A stretch of DNA of 64,000 bases from Rhodococcus sp. KRD197 (lineage in GTDB: Bacteria > Actinomycetota > Actinomycetes > Mycobacteriales > Mycobacteriaceae): NCBI RefSeq assembly GCF_017168235.1, contig NZ_JABFAO010000016.1, positions 190,922-254,921 of the forward strand, read 5' to 3'. A program made the translations under genes and the position numbers. The notes below the pieces were generated by a model. That model had not been told where the DNA came from and did no database searches. It was given only the letters and a program-made list of their open reading frames with translations. Within the stretch, counting starts at the first letter, position 1. Every line of letters begins with the position of its first letter. Shown in pieces: positions 9,885 to 22,096 of the stretch.

Positions 9885-9900
9885 TTACCTAATTCAGTAC
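9885..9900. promoter_or_regulatory. Second copy of the TetR-palindrome sequence (degenerate)
   Basis: TTACCTAATTCAGTAC just after the TetR stop matches TTACGTAATTCCGTAC at 9152-9167 in 14 of 16 positions. It overlaps the last codons of the VWA gene on the other strand. It may be a weak auxiliary operator or a relic of the duplication or insertion that brought in the cluster. Confidence 0.35.
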
Positions 9901-11624
9901 AACAGCCTTCGCAGGAGGTCAGCGAGCTCGGGACCGGCCGACGAGCCGACCGTGGTCAGCGAACCGCCGGTGATATCGGCCATGGACTGCAACGTCTCGA
10001 TGTCCGGATTGTCTCCGATCGAGACGACGTCGATCGACACGGGACGGTTCTGATCCGTCGATGCAGTCAACGCCTCGATGAACCGATCGGACGTTGCGAG
10101 GGCGTTGTCGTCGGGACCATCGGTGACCAGTAGAACGCTGTTCGGTCTGCCGGCAACGAACCCATCGACCGCGGAGGCGTAGGCGGCCAACATCGACTCG
10201 TACGTCGACGTCGCGGCCTCCGGCTGCAACGTGGACGCCGCAGCGATCAACTGCTCGCGCCGCATGCCTGTGGGCAGAGTTTCGTCGACAGGTCCGGCGG
10301 GAACCACAGTTCGGAAGGCTCGGCCGGCGTCGAGGTCACTGCTGTACACCCACAGGCCGAGTTGGGACGAATCGACCACGCTGCCGAATTGCTGGACGAG
10401 CGCATCGGTGGTGTTCTGCAGCCTCGTTCGCTCGCCCTCGGCGGTGTCCATCGACCCCGATACGTCGAGCACGATGGTGACCCGACGCGGCGTCGCTGGA
10501 TTCTGCACCAGGTCCACCATGGCGCGGCGGGCGTCCGGCGAGGCAACTGGGGCGTTCCCCGGGGGCGCCCCCACCTCGAATCCCAAATCGACGAAGACCG
10601 GTGTGTTCTCGGTCTGTCGCATGAAGTCGACGAACTGTGCAGCTGCACGGCGGCGGGTCTCGTCCGTCCACTGCCCAGCCAGGACGGCAGCCGGGTGATC
10701 TGCCATCGGTGTAGGCCCGGCGGGGGCATAGGCCGTCAGATCGCTCGCGGCGGCATTGCTCAGTTGCTGAGCTGTCACCGGAACGGCATGCGCCTGCGCG
10801 GTTGCCGACATGTCCGCGGTCAGACGGCCGAGTGCTTCGTCCGTCGATTCTGGTGTGACCGCCTCGATGCCGAGATCGGTGGTGGCGAGCGCAGACAATG
10901 CCGAGACGGCGAGGCCGGAACGTATGCCTTCCACTGCCACCGGTCGATCCGGCTCACCCAGGGACGAGGCAACCACGGCGGCCAAGGCAGAAGTGGTGGA
11001 ATCGGAGGCGGGACCGACTGGCAACTGCAGGCGTAGCCCACCCCGGCCGAGAACGTCCAGAGCATCCGGCGTGCTTTGCAGATCAGGCAGATCGGCCCAC
11101 CCGATATCCGCACGTGCGAGCGCATCGGTCACTGGAGCCGGGCCGGCCAGGACGACGGGGGAGGTGGCGACAGATCTGGGAGTGCCGTCGATGGACTCGA
11201 CGGGAACCGCCGCCACCGAGTCCGAGGATCGAGGTATCCACAGTGCAGGTACGGGTCCCAGTGCCGCCTCGTCCCATACCGACGCCCCGGCGCTGATCGC
11301 CGCTGCGACTGTGTCGGAGTCCGCGGAGGTCACTCGAACGGAGATGCACTGGTCCCGTACGACGGGTCTGCCGTCCGTGAAGCGCTGCGCCAGCGCAGAC
11401 ACCGGGCCGGAGAGATCCGGCTCGACGACAACAGCTACGACGGCGTCGCCCTCGACACACGTATCGGCAGCCTGAACTCCCTGATCGACAATGCGCTCAC
11501 GCAACTGGAACCACCCGGCCACGGCGAGCACCATCACGATGATGGTGCCCACCGCGATCAACGGGCCCTTGCTGATACCTCTGCTGATACCTCGGGATTC
11601 TCCCGAGGTTCGATGTTGGCCCAC
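9894..11624 (-). CDS. Membrane-anchored protein with substrate-binding-like and VWA domains
   Basis: A 576-residue protein with one N-terminal membrane segment (residues 21-41), so most of it is extracytoplasmic. The middle resembles an extracellular solute-binding fold. The C-terminal von Willebrand A domain has a complete MIDAS pattern: DVSGS near residue 390, TY of the second loop, and VTDGPDD near 505. VWA domains of this kind mediate metal-dependent protein contacts. Location beside glcB matches M. tuberculosis Rv1836c. The GTG at 11624 has no obvious ribosome-binding site, so a start a few codons further in is possible. Specific function unknown. Confidence 0.75.
   Translation of the reverse strand: MGQHRTSGESRGISRGISKGPLIAVGTIIVMVLAVAGWFQLRERIVDQGVQAADTCVEGDAVVAVVVEPDLSGPVSALAQRFTDGRPVVRDQCISVRVTSADSDTVAAAISAGASVWDEAALGPVPALWIPRSSDSVAAVPVESIDGTPRSVATSPVVLAGPAPVTDALARADIGWADLPDLQSTPDALDVLGRGGLRLQLPVGPASDSTTSALAAVVASSLGEPDRPVAVEGIRSGLAVSALSALATTDLGIEAVTPESTDEALGRLTADMSATAQAHAVPVTAQQLSNAAASDLTAYAPAGPTPMADHPAAVLAGQWTDETRRRAAAQFVDFMRQTENTPVFVDLGFEVGAPPGNAPVASPDARRAMVDLVQNPATPRRVTIVLDVSGSMDTAEGERTRLQNTTDALVQQFGSVVDSSQLGLWVYSSDLDAGRAFRTVVPAGPVDETLPTGMRREQLIAAASTLQPEAATSTYESMLAAYASAVDGFVAGRPNSVLLVTDGPDDNALATSDRFIEALTASTDQNRPVSIDVVSIGDNPDIETLQSMADITGGSLTTVGSSAGPELADLLRRLLY
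11590..11608 (-). other. Short hairpin between glcB stop and the VWA membrane segment
   Basis: CCTCGGG (11590-11596) and CCCGAGG (11602-11608) form a 7-bp stem with a 5-base loop. It lies just after a 12-bp direct repeat of TGCTGATACCTC (about 11567-11591), inside the first codons of the VWA gene as annotated. It might affect translation of that gene or indicate that its real start is further downstream. Confidence 0.4.
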
Positions 11625-11646
11625 GAAGGAAAGGCTACAAGTCCAC

Positions 11647-13836
11647 TCAGCGTGCAGCGGCCTTGTACTCGCGACGGCGGCGGTGCAGGATCGGCTCCGT
11701 GTACCCGTTCGGCTGGCTGGTGCCCTGGAAGATCAAGTCACTGGCAGCCTGGAACGCAATGTTGTCGTCGAAATTCGGCGCGAGGGGTGTGTACGTCGGA
11801 TCCTGGGCGTTCTGGCGGTCCACCACCGGTGCCATGCGCTCGAGCGACTCGCGGACCTGCTCCTCGGTGACCACACCGTGGCGCAGCCAGTTCGCGATGA
11901 ACTGACTCGAGATCCGCAGCGTGGCGCGGTCTTCCATCAGCGCAACGTCGGCGATGTCGGGCACCTTCGAGCACCCCACGCCATCGTCGATCCACCGCAC
12001 CACGTAGCCGAGGATCGACTGCGAACTGTTGTCGAGCTCCCGGCGCTTACGCTCCTCCGACCAGTCGGTGGACGGTGCGAGAGGGATTTCGAGAATGTCG
12101 TCGATGGTTGCTCGCTTGGCCTTCGCGATCTCCTCCTGGCGGGCGAAGACATCGATCTTGTGGTAGTGCAGTGCGTGCAATGTCGCGGCCGTCGGCGACG
12201 GCACCCACGCGGTATTTGCTCCGGCCTTCGGGTGGCCGATCTTCTGCTCGAGCATGTCCGCCATGAGATCCGGCATCGCCCACATGCCCTTCCCGATCTG
12301 TGCTTTGCCTTTCAACCCGGTGGCCAGACCCGTGTCGACATTGAAATCCTCGTAGGCGGAAATCCATTTCTGGGCCTTCATCTCGCCCTTGGGGACCACA
12401 GGCCCGGCTTCCATCGAGGTGTGGATTTCGTCGCCCGTGCGATCGAGGAACCCGGTGTTGATGAACACCACTCTCTCTTTCGCGGCGTCGATGGCTGCCT
12501 TGAGGTTGACTGTGGTGCGGCGTTCCTCGTCCATGATGCCGACCTTGAGGGTGTTCTCCGGAAGTCCGAGAACATTTTCCACGCGCCCGAACAATTCGAC
12601 GGTGAACGCGACCTCGTCGGGGCCGTGCATCTTCGGCTTCACGATGTACAGCGAACCGGTGCGACTGTTGGTGAGCTCGTTGTCACCGGTCAGCGAGTGC
12701 ATACCGGTCAGCGAGGTGAACAGGGCGTCGAGTATGCCCTCGGGCACCTCGTTGCCGTCGGCGTCCAGGATCGCATCCGAGGTCATCAGGTGACCCACGT
12801 TGCGGACGAACAAGAGCGACCGGCCGTGCAAGGTGAGTTCCGTACCCTCGCCTGGAGTGCCACCGATCGGGGTGTAGCTGCGGTCCTTGTTCAGGGTGCG
12901 GGTGAATGTCTTGCCGCCCTTGCTGACCTCCTCGGTGAGATCGCCGCGCATGAGGCCGAGCCAATTGCGGTAGCCGAGAACCTTGTCGTCGGCGTCGACG
13001 GCTGCGACGGAGTCCTCGAAGTCCATGATCGTGGTGACGGCGGATTCGAGCAGTACGTCCTTGACACCGGCGGCGTCAGTGGAACCGACGGGGCTCTCCG
13101 GATCGATCTGGATCTCGAAGTGCAATCCGTTGTTCTTCAGCAGGATTGCAGTGGGCGCGTCGGGTTGGCCCTGAAAGCCGATCAGCTGCGACGGGTCAGC
13201 CAATCCGACGATGTTGCCGTCGGCGAGGGTGACTGTCAGCGACGCTGCGTCGACGACGTACTTCGTGGTTCCGACATGGCTGCCCGAAGACAGCGGGGCG
13301 GCCTCGTCGAGGAAGTCACGGGCGAACGCAATGACCTTGTCGCCGCGAACCTTGTTGTACGAGCTGCCCTTTTCGGCACCGTCCGTCTCCGGGATGGCGT
13401 CGGTGCCGTACAGCGCGTCGTACAGCGATCCCCACCGAGCGTTCGAGGCGTTGATCGCGAAACGTGCGTTGAGCACCGGAACCACCAGCTGCGGTCCCGC
13501 AGTGGACGTGATCTCGGTATCGACGCCGGAGGTGGTGATCTGGAAGTCGGCGGGCTCGTCCAGCAGGTAGCCGATTTCCTTCAGGAAGTTCTTGTAGGCT
13601 GCGCGATCGTAATCGGGGCCGGCGTGTTCACCGTGCCAGGCGTCGAGCTTGCCCTGGATCTCGTCACGGACAGCCAGGAGTGCCTTGTTCTTCGGGGCCA
13701 GGTCGGTGATTACCGATTCCGCGCCCGCCCAGAATGCCTCGGCTTCGACACCGGTACCCGGAAGGGCCTCGTTCTGGACGAAGTCGTACAGCACCTTGGC
13801 AACCTGAAGACCGCCAACACGTATCCGTTCGGTCAT
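11647..13836 (-). CDS. glcB: Malate synthase G
   Basis: A 729-residue enzyme condensing glyoxylate with acetyl-CoA to malate, the second step of the glyoxylate shunt and the route for glyoxylate from glycine or purines. Length and sequence fit the large monomeric G form. The [13 protein letters not shown] region and [11 protein letters not shown] carry conserved active-site residues (Mg and glyoxylate site). The ATG at 13836 follows GAGGGA. The gene is followed after 22 bp by the VWA gene, as in mycobacteria (Rv1837c/Rv1836c). No isocitrate lyase gene is present in the window. Confidence 0.97.
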   Translation of the reverse strand: MTERIRVGGLQVAKVLYDFVQNEALPGTGVEAEAFWAGAESVITDLAPKNKALLAVRDEIQGKLDAWHGEHAGPDYDRAAYKNFLKEIGYLLDEPADFQITTSGVDTEITSTAGPQLVVPVLNARFAINASNARWGSLYDALYGTDAIPETDGAEKGSSYNKVRGDKVIAFARDFLDEAAPLSSGSHVGTTKYVVDAASLTVTLADGNIVGLADPSQLIGFQGQPDAPTAILLKNNGLHFEIQIDPESPVGSTDAAGVKDVLLESAVTTIMDFEDSVAAVDADDKVLGYRNWLGLMRGDLTEEVSKGGKTFTRTLNKDRSYTPIGGTPGEGTELTLHGRSLLFVRNVGHLMTSDAILDADGNEVPEGILDALFTSLTGMHSLTGDNELTNSRTGSLYIVKPKMHGPDEVAFTVELFGRVENVLGLPENTLKVGIMDEERRTTVNLKAAIDAAKERVVFINTGFLDRTGDEIHTSMEAGPVVPKGEMKAQKWISAYEDFNVDTGLATGLKGKAQIGKGMWAMPDLMADMLEQKIGHPKAGANTAWVPSPTAATLHALHYHKIDVFARQEEIAKAKRATIDDILEIPLAPSTDWSEERKRRELDNSSQSILGYVVRWIDDGVGCSKVPDIADVALMEDRATLRISSQFIANWLRHGVVTEEQVRESLERMAPVVDRQNAQDPTYTPLAPNFDDNIAFQAASDLIFQGTSQPNGYTEPILHRRRREYKAAAR

Positions 13837-13860
13837 GAATCCCTCGCTCTTTCCGGTCTC

Positions 13861-13878
13861 GGGCACTCGAGAGTGCCC
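13861..13878. promoter_or_regulatory. Inverted repeat upstream of glcB
   Basis: GGGCACTC-GA-GAGTGCCC gives perfect 8-bp arms, 25 bp before the glcB start and 20 bp after the preceding gene. There is no T-run on the transcribed side, so an operator for glcB or an intercistronic hairpin is more likely than a terminator. Confidence 0.4.
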
Positions 13879-13898
13879 CAACGACATCGACATCGATG

Positions 13899-16294
<2,396 letters not shown>

Positions 16295-17152
16295 TCAGTG
16301 TGTATCGACGCGCTCGGCGACCTGCGCTTGCGACCGTGACAACGCGATAGTGGCATACACCATGACCGCCACGCAGGCTGCGATGACGACGAGCGCGAAC
16401 GCGTCGTCTCTGACGCGTTCGTCCAGAACAGTGATTCCGAGGAACGCGGCGCCGAAGGGTTCACCGATGGTGACAGCCGGCAGTGACGCCGACAGGGGAC
16501 CGGATTGGAAGGCGCGCTGCTGCAGGTAGAAACCGAAGGCGCCGCAGCCGACGAGCGCGTACGTCTGCCACGCAGCCAGCGCTCCGAGGCGCTCCTTTTC
16601 CACCACGTCCGTCACGAACTTGGTGAAGGCGACGGCCATCCCGAAGAGCAGTCCGCCGGCCGCTCCCAGCAACAGGGCCCGCATTCCGGGGTCGCGCAGT
16701 GTCAACCCAGCGATCGTGCAGGCCGACACGAGACCGAGTGCGATGGCGAGCGGGCCGATCCACTCCGCGAACGACGCGTTCGAATGCCCCTCCGTCGGGT
16801 CGCCCACCACGATGAACACAGCGAGTGCCAGCGCCAGAGCAAACGCGAGAAACCACGTCGAACGCGTCATCGCGTATCCGGAGAACTTGGCCGACAGGGG
16901 GAGCGCGAACAGGAGCATCGACACCAGCAGCGGCTGCACGATCAGCACCGAACCGACCCACAGGGCCACAACCTGAACGGCGTAGCCACCGACGTCACCG
17001 ATGACCCCGGCCCACCAACGGGGGCTTCGCAGCAGCGATGCCATCAACGATGCACCCTCGGGGACAGCCGCGGCGGCGCTCTGCTGGGCGACCGAGGCGC
17101 CGGCGAACAGGAAGGCCGCGAGGAGCGCAAGTACGATCGGCAGCCAGTTCAT
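16295..17152 (-). CDS. DMT superfamily transporter
   Basis: A 285-residue integral membrane protein with about nine or ten hydrophobic segments in two EamA-like halves. The internal pattern FGAAFLGITVLDERVR resembles the conserved end of each EamA repeat. It is probably an exporter or permease of small metabolites; substrate unknown. The ATG overlaps the stop of the DEAD-box helicase gene as ATGA, so both are on one transcript, although a functional link is not obvious. Confidence 0.82.
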   Translation of the reverse strand: MNWLPIVLALLAAFLFAGASVAQQSAAAAVPEGASLMASLLRSPRWWAGVIGDVGGYAVQVVALWVGSVLIVQPLLVSMLLFALPLSAKFSGYAMTRSTWFLAFALALALAVFIVVGDPTEGHSNASFAEWIGPLAIALGLVSACTIAGLTLRDPGMRALLLGAAGGLLFGMAVAFTKFVTDVVEKERLGALAAWQTYALVGCGAFGFYLQQRAFQSGPLSASLPAVTIGEPFGAAFLGITVLDERVRDDAFALVVIAACVAVMVYATIALSRSQAQVAERVDTH

Positions 17153-18456
17153 CGGCGACCGGTTCGGCGCGACCGATGCGTCGGCGACTTCACTCCGGAC
17201 TTGGACCGAGCAGAACCGGATCGAGCAGAACCGGGCCGCGCAGCACTGCGTGTGCCGGCCGTGGGCCCCTCGTTCGTGGGTGGCGGCGGACCCGGCGGTT
17301 GTCGGGCACCGGTGGTGGCGCGGAGCAGCGGACTCGTCGGGCCGACGTCCACGACATCGATCCCGATCCGCGACTGTCCGGCCACGGCGAGGAAGCGCTC
17401 GACCTGGCTTTCGGTCACCAGAGTCACCACGGTTCCACCGCGCCCTGCGCGCGCGGTTCTCCCGGCACGGTGGGTGTAGTCCTTTGCATCCTCGGGCGGG
17501 TCGACGTGGACGACCAGCGAAACGTGGTCGACGTCGATCCCCCTGGCCGCGACGTCTGTGGCGACCAGCACCGGCACCGACCCGTCGGCGAATTGGGCGA
17601 GCGTACGTGTGCGATTCGCCTGTGTCTTGTCTCCATGCAGGGCGGCCGCCGACACCCCGACTGCGAGGAGTGATTCGGTGAAGCGGTCCACAGCGTGTTT
17701 GGTACGCAGAAACATAATTGTCTTGCCCTCACGCGCCGCGATAGCCGCCGCAACGGAAGTTTTGTCCTGCTGCGTGACCCGGAAGAAGTGATGATCCGCG
17801 GCTTCGACGACCGGGGGCTCCGCGCTGTGCAGTACTGGATTGTCGAGATGCCCGCGGATCAGTTCGTCGACATCGCCGTCGAGGGTGGCCGAGAACAACA
17901 TGGTCTGTCCGCCAGCAGGAATTCGCTTCAACAGGGCGGTGACCTGGGGGAGAAATCCCAGATCTGACATACGGTCGGCCTCGTCGACCACCGTCGTGGT
18001 GATTTGTGCGAGCGAGAGGTGACCCGCGCTGACGAGGTCCTCGAGACGACCCGGTGTTGCGACGACGACATCCACCCCGCGTCCCAGTCTGTCGATCTGG
18101 CGCTTGAGGGGCACACCACCGACGAGGCTCGAGATTCGCAATCCTGATGCGAGTGCGGGTTCTTCGAGCGCACTGTCGATCTGTAGCGCCAGCTCCCTGG
18201 TGGGTACCAGGATCAGGCCACGAGGGTGCTGGGGACGGCTTGCGCTACCCGAAAGCCGGTGCAGCAGTGGGAGTCCGAAGGCGAGAGTCTTGCCTGATCC
18301 CGTGGGTGCCCGCCCGAGAACGTCTCGACCGGCGATAGCATCGGTGATGGTCGCGGCCTGGATCGGGAACGGGGACTCGACACCCATTTTTCGCAGAGCG
18401 TGAATCACGACGGGGCGGAGCCCGAGATCTGCGAACGAGGGCGAGGGGCCGAGCAT
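17149..18456 (-). CDS. DEAD-box RNA helicase
   Basis: A 435-residue superfamily 2 helicase. In order: Walker A APTGSGKT (near residue 50), PTRELA, TPGR, VDEAD (near 160), SAT, and [13 protein letters not shown] (near 335). These motifs couple ATP hydrolysis to local RNA duplex unwinding. The last 60 residues are a basic, low-complexity tail rich in Arg, Ser, Gly and Pro, probably for RNA contact. It is shorter than the second DEAD-box protein at 20-22 kb and without its regular repeat. Likely involved in ribosome assembly or RNA decay. Confidence 0.94.
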   Translation of the reverse strand: MLGPSPSFADLGLRPVVIHALRKMGVESPFPIQAATITDAIAGRDVLGRAPTGSGKTLAFGLPLLHRLSGSASRPQHPRGLILVPTRELALQIDSALEEPALASGLRISSLVGGVPLKRQIDRLGRGVDVVVATPGRLEDLVSAGHLSLAQITTTVVDEADRMSDLGFLPQVTALLKRIPAGGQTMLFSATLDGDVDELIRGHLDNPVLHSAEPPVVEAADHHFFRVTQQDKTSVAAAIAAREGKTIMFLRTKHAVDRFTESLLAVGVSAAALHGDKTQANRTRTLAQFADGSVPVLVATDVAARGIDVDHVSLVVHVDPPEDAKDYTHRAGRTARAGRGGTVVTLVTESQVERFLAVAGQSRIGIDVVDVGPTSPLLRATTGARQPPGPPPPTNEGPTAGTRSAARPGSARSGSARSKSGVKSPTHRSRRTGRR

Positions 18457-18527
18457 GAGAAAACACTACCGCCGGTCGACCGCGGCCGGGACCACACTTG
18501 GGTCGCCGGCCGCGGATCGAGCGTGCG

Positions 18528-19979
18528 TCAGGCTTGGACTTCGCTCCGGTCGCCGCTCCACAGGGTGTGGAACTTGCCTTCGGAGTCCACTCGCTCGTAG
18601 GTGTGTGCACCGAAGAAGTCGCGCTGGCCCTGCGTCAGCGCTGCAGGCAACCGTTCGGCGCGAAGTGCGTCGTAGTACGCCAGCGACGAGGCGAAGGCAG
18701 GTACCGGAATGCCGAGTGAAGCGGCGGTCACGACGACTCGTCGCCAGCTGTCGATCGCATCCTCGATCGCATCTCGGAAGTACGGCGCGAGAATCAAACT
18801 CGGTAGGTCGGCATTGTCGTCGTAGGCATCCTTGATGCGGTTGAGGAACCGGGCGCGAATGATGCAGCCGCCGCGCCAAATGGTGGCGAGATCGCCGGGG
18901 TGCAGGTTCCAGTCGTACTCGACACTGCCGGCGGCGATCTGGTCGAAGCCCTGGGCGTAGGCAACGATCTTGGAGGCGTACAGAGCTCGGCTGATGTCGT
19001 GGGTGAACTGCTCGGCGTCGGACGGCTTTGCCGCCAGAGTTCCTGAGGCGAGACCGACGGCGGCCTTTCGCTGACCGCGCGAGCCCGACAGCGCTCGAGC
19101 GAACACGGCCTCCGCGATGCCAGTGACCGGCACTCCCAGATCCAAGGCCGCCTTAACGGTCCAACGGCCGGTGCCCTTCTGCTCTGCGGCGTCGACGATG
19201 ACGTCGACGAGCGGCTGACCGGTCTTCGCGTCGACCTGGTTCAGTACCTCGGCTGTGATCTCGACGAGGTAGCTCTCCAGATCGCCCTTGTTCCATTCGG
19301 AGAAGACGTCCGCAACCTGTGCGGGGGTGTAGTCGAGAGCGTCGCGAAAGAGGTGGTAGGCCTCGCCGATGAGCTGCATGTCGGCGTATTCGATTCCGTT
19401 GTGCACCATCTTCACGAAATGACCGGATCCGTCGGGTCCGATATGCGTGCAGCACGGTGTGCCATCGACCTGCGCGGCGATGGATTCCAGCAGCGGTCCC
19501 AGCGCCTTGTACGAGTCGGCTGGTCCGCCGGGCATGATCGATGGTCCGTTGAGCGCGCCTTCTTCACCGCCGGAGATCCCAGCGCCCACGAACAGCAGTC
19601 CGCGCTCCTTCATCGAAGCCTCGCGTCGAATGGTGTCGGTGTAGAGAGCGTTTCCACCATCGATGATGATGTCGCCCTCTTCCATGGCGCTCGCCAACTC
19701 TTCGATCACTGCATCCGTCGGGTCGCCGGCCTTCACCATGATCAGGACCCGTCGCGGCTTCTGGAGCGCACCGACGAATTCCTCGATGGTTTCGGTGCGG
19801 ACGAAGTTGCCTTCACTCCCGTGCTCGGCGAGAAGTGCATCGGTCTTCTCGATGCTGCGATTGTGCAGCGCGACCGTATGTCCGTTCCGCGCGAAGTTCC
19901 TGGCGATGTTCGAACCCATCACGGCGAGTCCGGTGACGCCGATCTGGGCAAGGTCCGTCTTTTCCACTGCTGAGGTCAT
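18528..19979 (-). CDS. gnd: 6-Phosphogluconate dehydrogenase, decarboxylating (NADP+)
   Basis: A 483-residue enzyme of the oxidative pentose phosphate pathway converting 6-phosphogluconate to ribulose 5-phosphate, CO2 and NADPH. The N-terminal Rossmann motif GLAVMGSNIARNFARNG carries the NADP-binding pattern. Catalytic-region signatures include GGEEGALNGPSIMPGG and HNGIEYADMQLIGEAY. Length fits the long NADP-dependent form rather than the 300-residue NAD form. The ATG at 19979 has AAGGAAAG upstream. M. tuberculosis has gnd1 (Rv1844c) in the same place beside guaB1. Confidence 0.96.
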   Translation of the reverse strand: MTSAVEKTDLAQIGVTGLAVMGSNIARNFARNGHTVALHNRSIEKTDALLAEHGSEGNFVRTETIEEFVGALQKPRRVLIMVKAGDPTDAVIEELASAMEEGDIIIDGGNALYTDTIRREASMKERGLLFVGAGISGGEEGALNGPSIMPGGPADSYKALGPLLESIAAQVDGTPCCTHIGPDGSGHFVKMVHNGIEYADMQLIGEAYHLFRDALDYTPAQVADVFSEWNKGDLESYLVEITAEVLNQVDAKTGQPLVDVIVDAAEQKGTGRWTVKAALDLGVPVTGIAEAVFARALSGSRGQRKAAVGLASGTLAAKPSDAEQFTHDISRALYASKIVAYAQGFDQIAAGSVEYDWNLHPGDLATIWRGGCIIRARFLNRIKDAYDDNADLPSLILAPYFRDAIEDAIDSWRRVVVTAASLGIPVPAFASSLAYYDALRAERLPAALTQGQRDFFGAHTYERVDSEGKFHTLWSGDRSEVQA

Positions 19980-20077
19980 GGGTACAGCTTTCCTTGCCGA
20001 GCCGTCGGAGGAAAGTCGGGGGCTCCTGCGGCTGCGTCACCTTCTCGTCCACCGAGCCTGTTCGGGCGCAAACGAAA

Positions 20078-20117
20078 CCGGGCGCCGCCTCGAATTCTCA
20101 TTCGAGGCGGCGCCCGG
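20078..20117 (-). terminator. Strong intrinsic terminator behind the repeat-tailed helicase
   Basis: An 18-bp perfect stem, CCGGGCGCCGCCTCGAAT (20078-20095) with its complement at 20100-20117, closes a TCTC loop. Read leftward, it lies 30 bp after the helicase stop and is followed by TTTCGTTTG, a modest T-run. It separates the helicase transcript from gnd. Confidence 0.82.
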
Positions 20118-20147
20118 TGTGCCGTGCTGTGGTTCAGCGGTCACGCA

Positions 20148-21827
20148 TCAGCTATTGCGTGCGGGACCGTCGAAACCGTCGTACGAACGCTGGTCGGTGC
20201 GGCTACGGAATCCGCCCGATCGAGTGTCGTCGCCCTGGTAGCCGCTGGTGCGGGGACGGTCACCTTGGTAGCCGCCGGTGCGGGGACGGTCACCTTGGTA
20301 GCCGCCGGTGCGGGGACGGTCACCTTGGTAGCCGCTGGTGCGGGGACGGTCACCTTGGTAGCCGCCGGTGCGGGGACGGTCGCCCTGGTAGCCGCCGGTG
20401 CGGGGACGGTCACCTTGGTAGCCGCCGGTGCGGGGACGGTCACCTTGGTAGCCGCCGGTGCGGGGACGGTCGCCCTGGTAGCCGCCGGTGCGGGGACGGT
20501 CGCCCTGGTAGCCGCCGGTGCGGGGACGGCTGTCGCGGCGGTCACGCGGGCTGGAGTTCTCTGCACGCAGTGCCTCGCCGGTCGGCTTCTTCGCGCCCGT
20601 GATGGAAGACAGTTCGGTCGAACCTGGCGAGACATTCACCGAGGTCGCTTTGACTCCGGCCATTCCCGTCAACTTCTGAACCTGTCGACGCTGATTCGGC
20701 AGGACGATCGCAACGACAGTGCCCTTTTCGCCGGCGCGTGCCGTACGGCCGGCACGGTGGAGGTAGTCCTTGTGGTCTGCAGGCGGGTCCACGTGCACGA
20801 CGAGATCGATCCCGTCGACGTGGATTCCGCGTGCGGCCACATCGGTAGCCACCAGAACCGGGGTTCGGCCATTCTTGAATCGATCGAGCACGCGGGTGCG
20901 CTGGTTCTGGGCCTTGCCGCCGTGGAGCGACTCAGCGGCGATGCCGAGTGCGCGAAGACGGTCGGTGATGCCGTCGCAGCCGAGCTTGGTGCGCGCGAAC
21001 ATGATCGTGCGACCCTCGCGTGCCCCGATCTCGGACAGCACGATGTCCTTCTGGCCCCGGTCGACCATGAGCATGTAGTGGTCCATGGTCCGGACACTGG
21101 CCTTGCCGTCCTGCGTCGAGTGTTCGACATGGTCGGGCAGGAACTGGCGAACGATGGACTGTACTTCGCGATCGAGAGTGGCGGAGAACAGCATTCGCTG
21201 TCCATCTGCCGGAGTGTCGGAGAGTACGGCGCGGACCTCGGGGAGGAATCCCATGTCGGCCATCTGGTCGGCTTCGTCCAGCGCTGTGATCTCGATGGAA
21301 TCGAGCACGCAAGTACCTTGCCGCAGATGGTCGGCGAGGCGACCCGGAGTTGCGACCAGAACGTCGACGCCGCGACGCAGTTGCTCGACCTGCTTGTTGA
21401 ATGGGGTGCCGCCGACTGCGGCGCGCACCGTCAAGCCCTGGGCACCGGCGTACGGTGCCATCGACTCGACAACCTGGAAGGCCAGTTCACGGGTAGGGAC
21501 GAGCACGAGTGCGCGCGGCCGCTTCGCGGATGGGCGGTCGGTATGCAGTGCGAGACGGGCAAGGATGGGCAGACCGAAGGCCAGCGTCTTGCCCGAGCCG
21601 GTTTGCGCGCGGCCGAGCACGTTCTTGCCGGCGATCGCGTCCGGTAGAGCCTTCGCCTGGATGGGCGAGGGGATGGTGATGGAGTTTCGTGCGAGCGCCG
21701 CGACTACGGGCTCGGGAAGTCCGAGTTGGGCGAAGGTGATGACGTCGGCCGCGACAGACGAATCAGCGCCTGGAACCTCGGGTGTAGCAGAAACGTCGGG
21801 TGTACTAGTCAAGACAGCGTGAGTCAC
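20148..21827 (-). CDS. DEAD-box RNA helicase with 11-unit [10 protein letters not shown] repeat tail
   Basis: A 559-residue helicase. The core carries [31 protein letters not shown] (DEAD), SATL and [13 protein letters not shown]. After about residue 420 comes a linker and then a C-terminal tail of 11 near-identical ten-residue units [10 protein letters not shown], two or three with SGY. Such Arg/Gly/Tyr-rich tails bind RNA without sequence specificity and can drive condensate formation. The GTG at 21827 is preceded by GAGAGG. An upstream in-frame extension (to 21902) lacks helicase-like sequence. Probably cold-shock or ribosome-biogenesis related (DeaD/RhlE-like). Confidence 0.93.
   Translation of the reverse strand: MTHAVLTSTPDVSATPEVPGADSSVAADVITFAQLGLPEPVVAALARNSITIPSPIQAKALPDAIAGKNVLGRAQTGSGKTLAFGLPILARLALHTDRPSAKRPRALVLVPTRELAFQVVESMAPYAGAQGLTVRAAVGGTPFNKQVEQLRRGVDVLVATPGRLADHLRQGTCVLDSIEITALDEADQMADMGFLPEVRAVLSDTPADGQRMLFSATLDREVQSIVRQFLPDHVEHSTQDGKASVRTMDHYMLMVDRGQKDIVLSEIGAREGRTIMFARTKLGCDGITDRLRALGIAAESLHGGKAQNQRTRVLDRFKNGRTPVLVATDVAARGIHVDGIDLVVHVDPPADHKDYLHRAGRTARAGEKGTVVAIVLPNQRRQVQKLTGMAGVKATSVNVSPGSTELSSITGAKKPTGEALRAENSSPRDRRDSRPRTGGYQGDRPRTGGYQGDRPRTGGYQGDRPRTGGYQGDRPRTGGYQGDRPRTGGYQGDRPRTSGYQGDRPRTGGYQGDRPRTGGYQGDRPRTSGYQGDDTRSGGFRSRTDQRSYDGFDGPARNS
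20231..20529. repeat. 30-bp tandem repeat array inside the helicase gene
   Basis: The 30-bp unit beginning CGGGGACGGTCACCTTGGTA starts at 20251 and recurs every 30 bases to 20521, with a partial unit before it. Copies differ mainly at CACCTT/CGCCCT and CCGCCG/CCGCTG, so homogenisation is recent. The unit is a multiple of three, so copy-number change keeps the reading frame. Confidence 0.97.
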
Positions 21828-22096
21828 GCAGTTGAACCTCTCCGGATTGCGGGCACGCCACAGAGCAACAGCTGTACAGAAACACCCGCGAGAGGGGCAC
21901 AAAAACAGCTACAACACATTCATGACGAGCCAGGGCACTGTCACCTGGCCATCCATGCGCTTTCTCATATGCGCAAAGTGGGGCTGTTTGTGCCTTCGAT
22001 TTACTAGGCCGCAATGGCGACCGTGTTCGAGTGTACGCGACCGGTGTTCGATTCACCGACTCGAACGGATGTGAGGTAGCCGACTCTTTTCGACAC
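21828..22096. other. Helicase upstream region, no gene seen
   Basis: This stretch of about 270 bp between the M56 gene stop and the helicase start holds the helicase promoter and leader. It is less GC-rich than its surroundings. An inverted TGCGC/GCGCA pair near 21957-21978 is visible. No convincing ORF, tRNA or named regulatory element was recognised. Confidence 0.5.

Noticed and set aside
13861-13878. Inverted repeat before glcB as a terminator
   Set aside because: No T-run in the direction of transcription; kept only as a possible operator.
20231-20529. Regular 30-bp repeats resembling a CRISPR array
   Set aside because: Units are contiguous with no spacers and encode [10 protein letters not shown] in the helicase reading frame.
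20124-21647. Long plus-strand frame with a [10 protein letters not shown] repeat
   Set aside because: It is the antisense shadow of the helicase gene; the helicase frame has all seven DEAD-box motifs.
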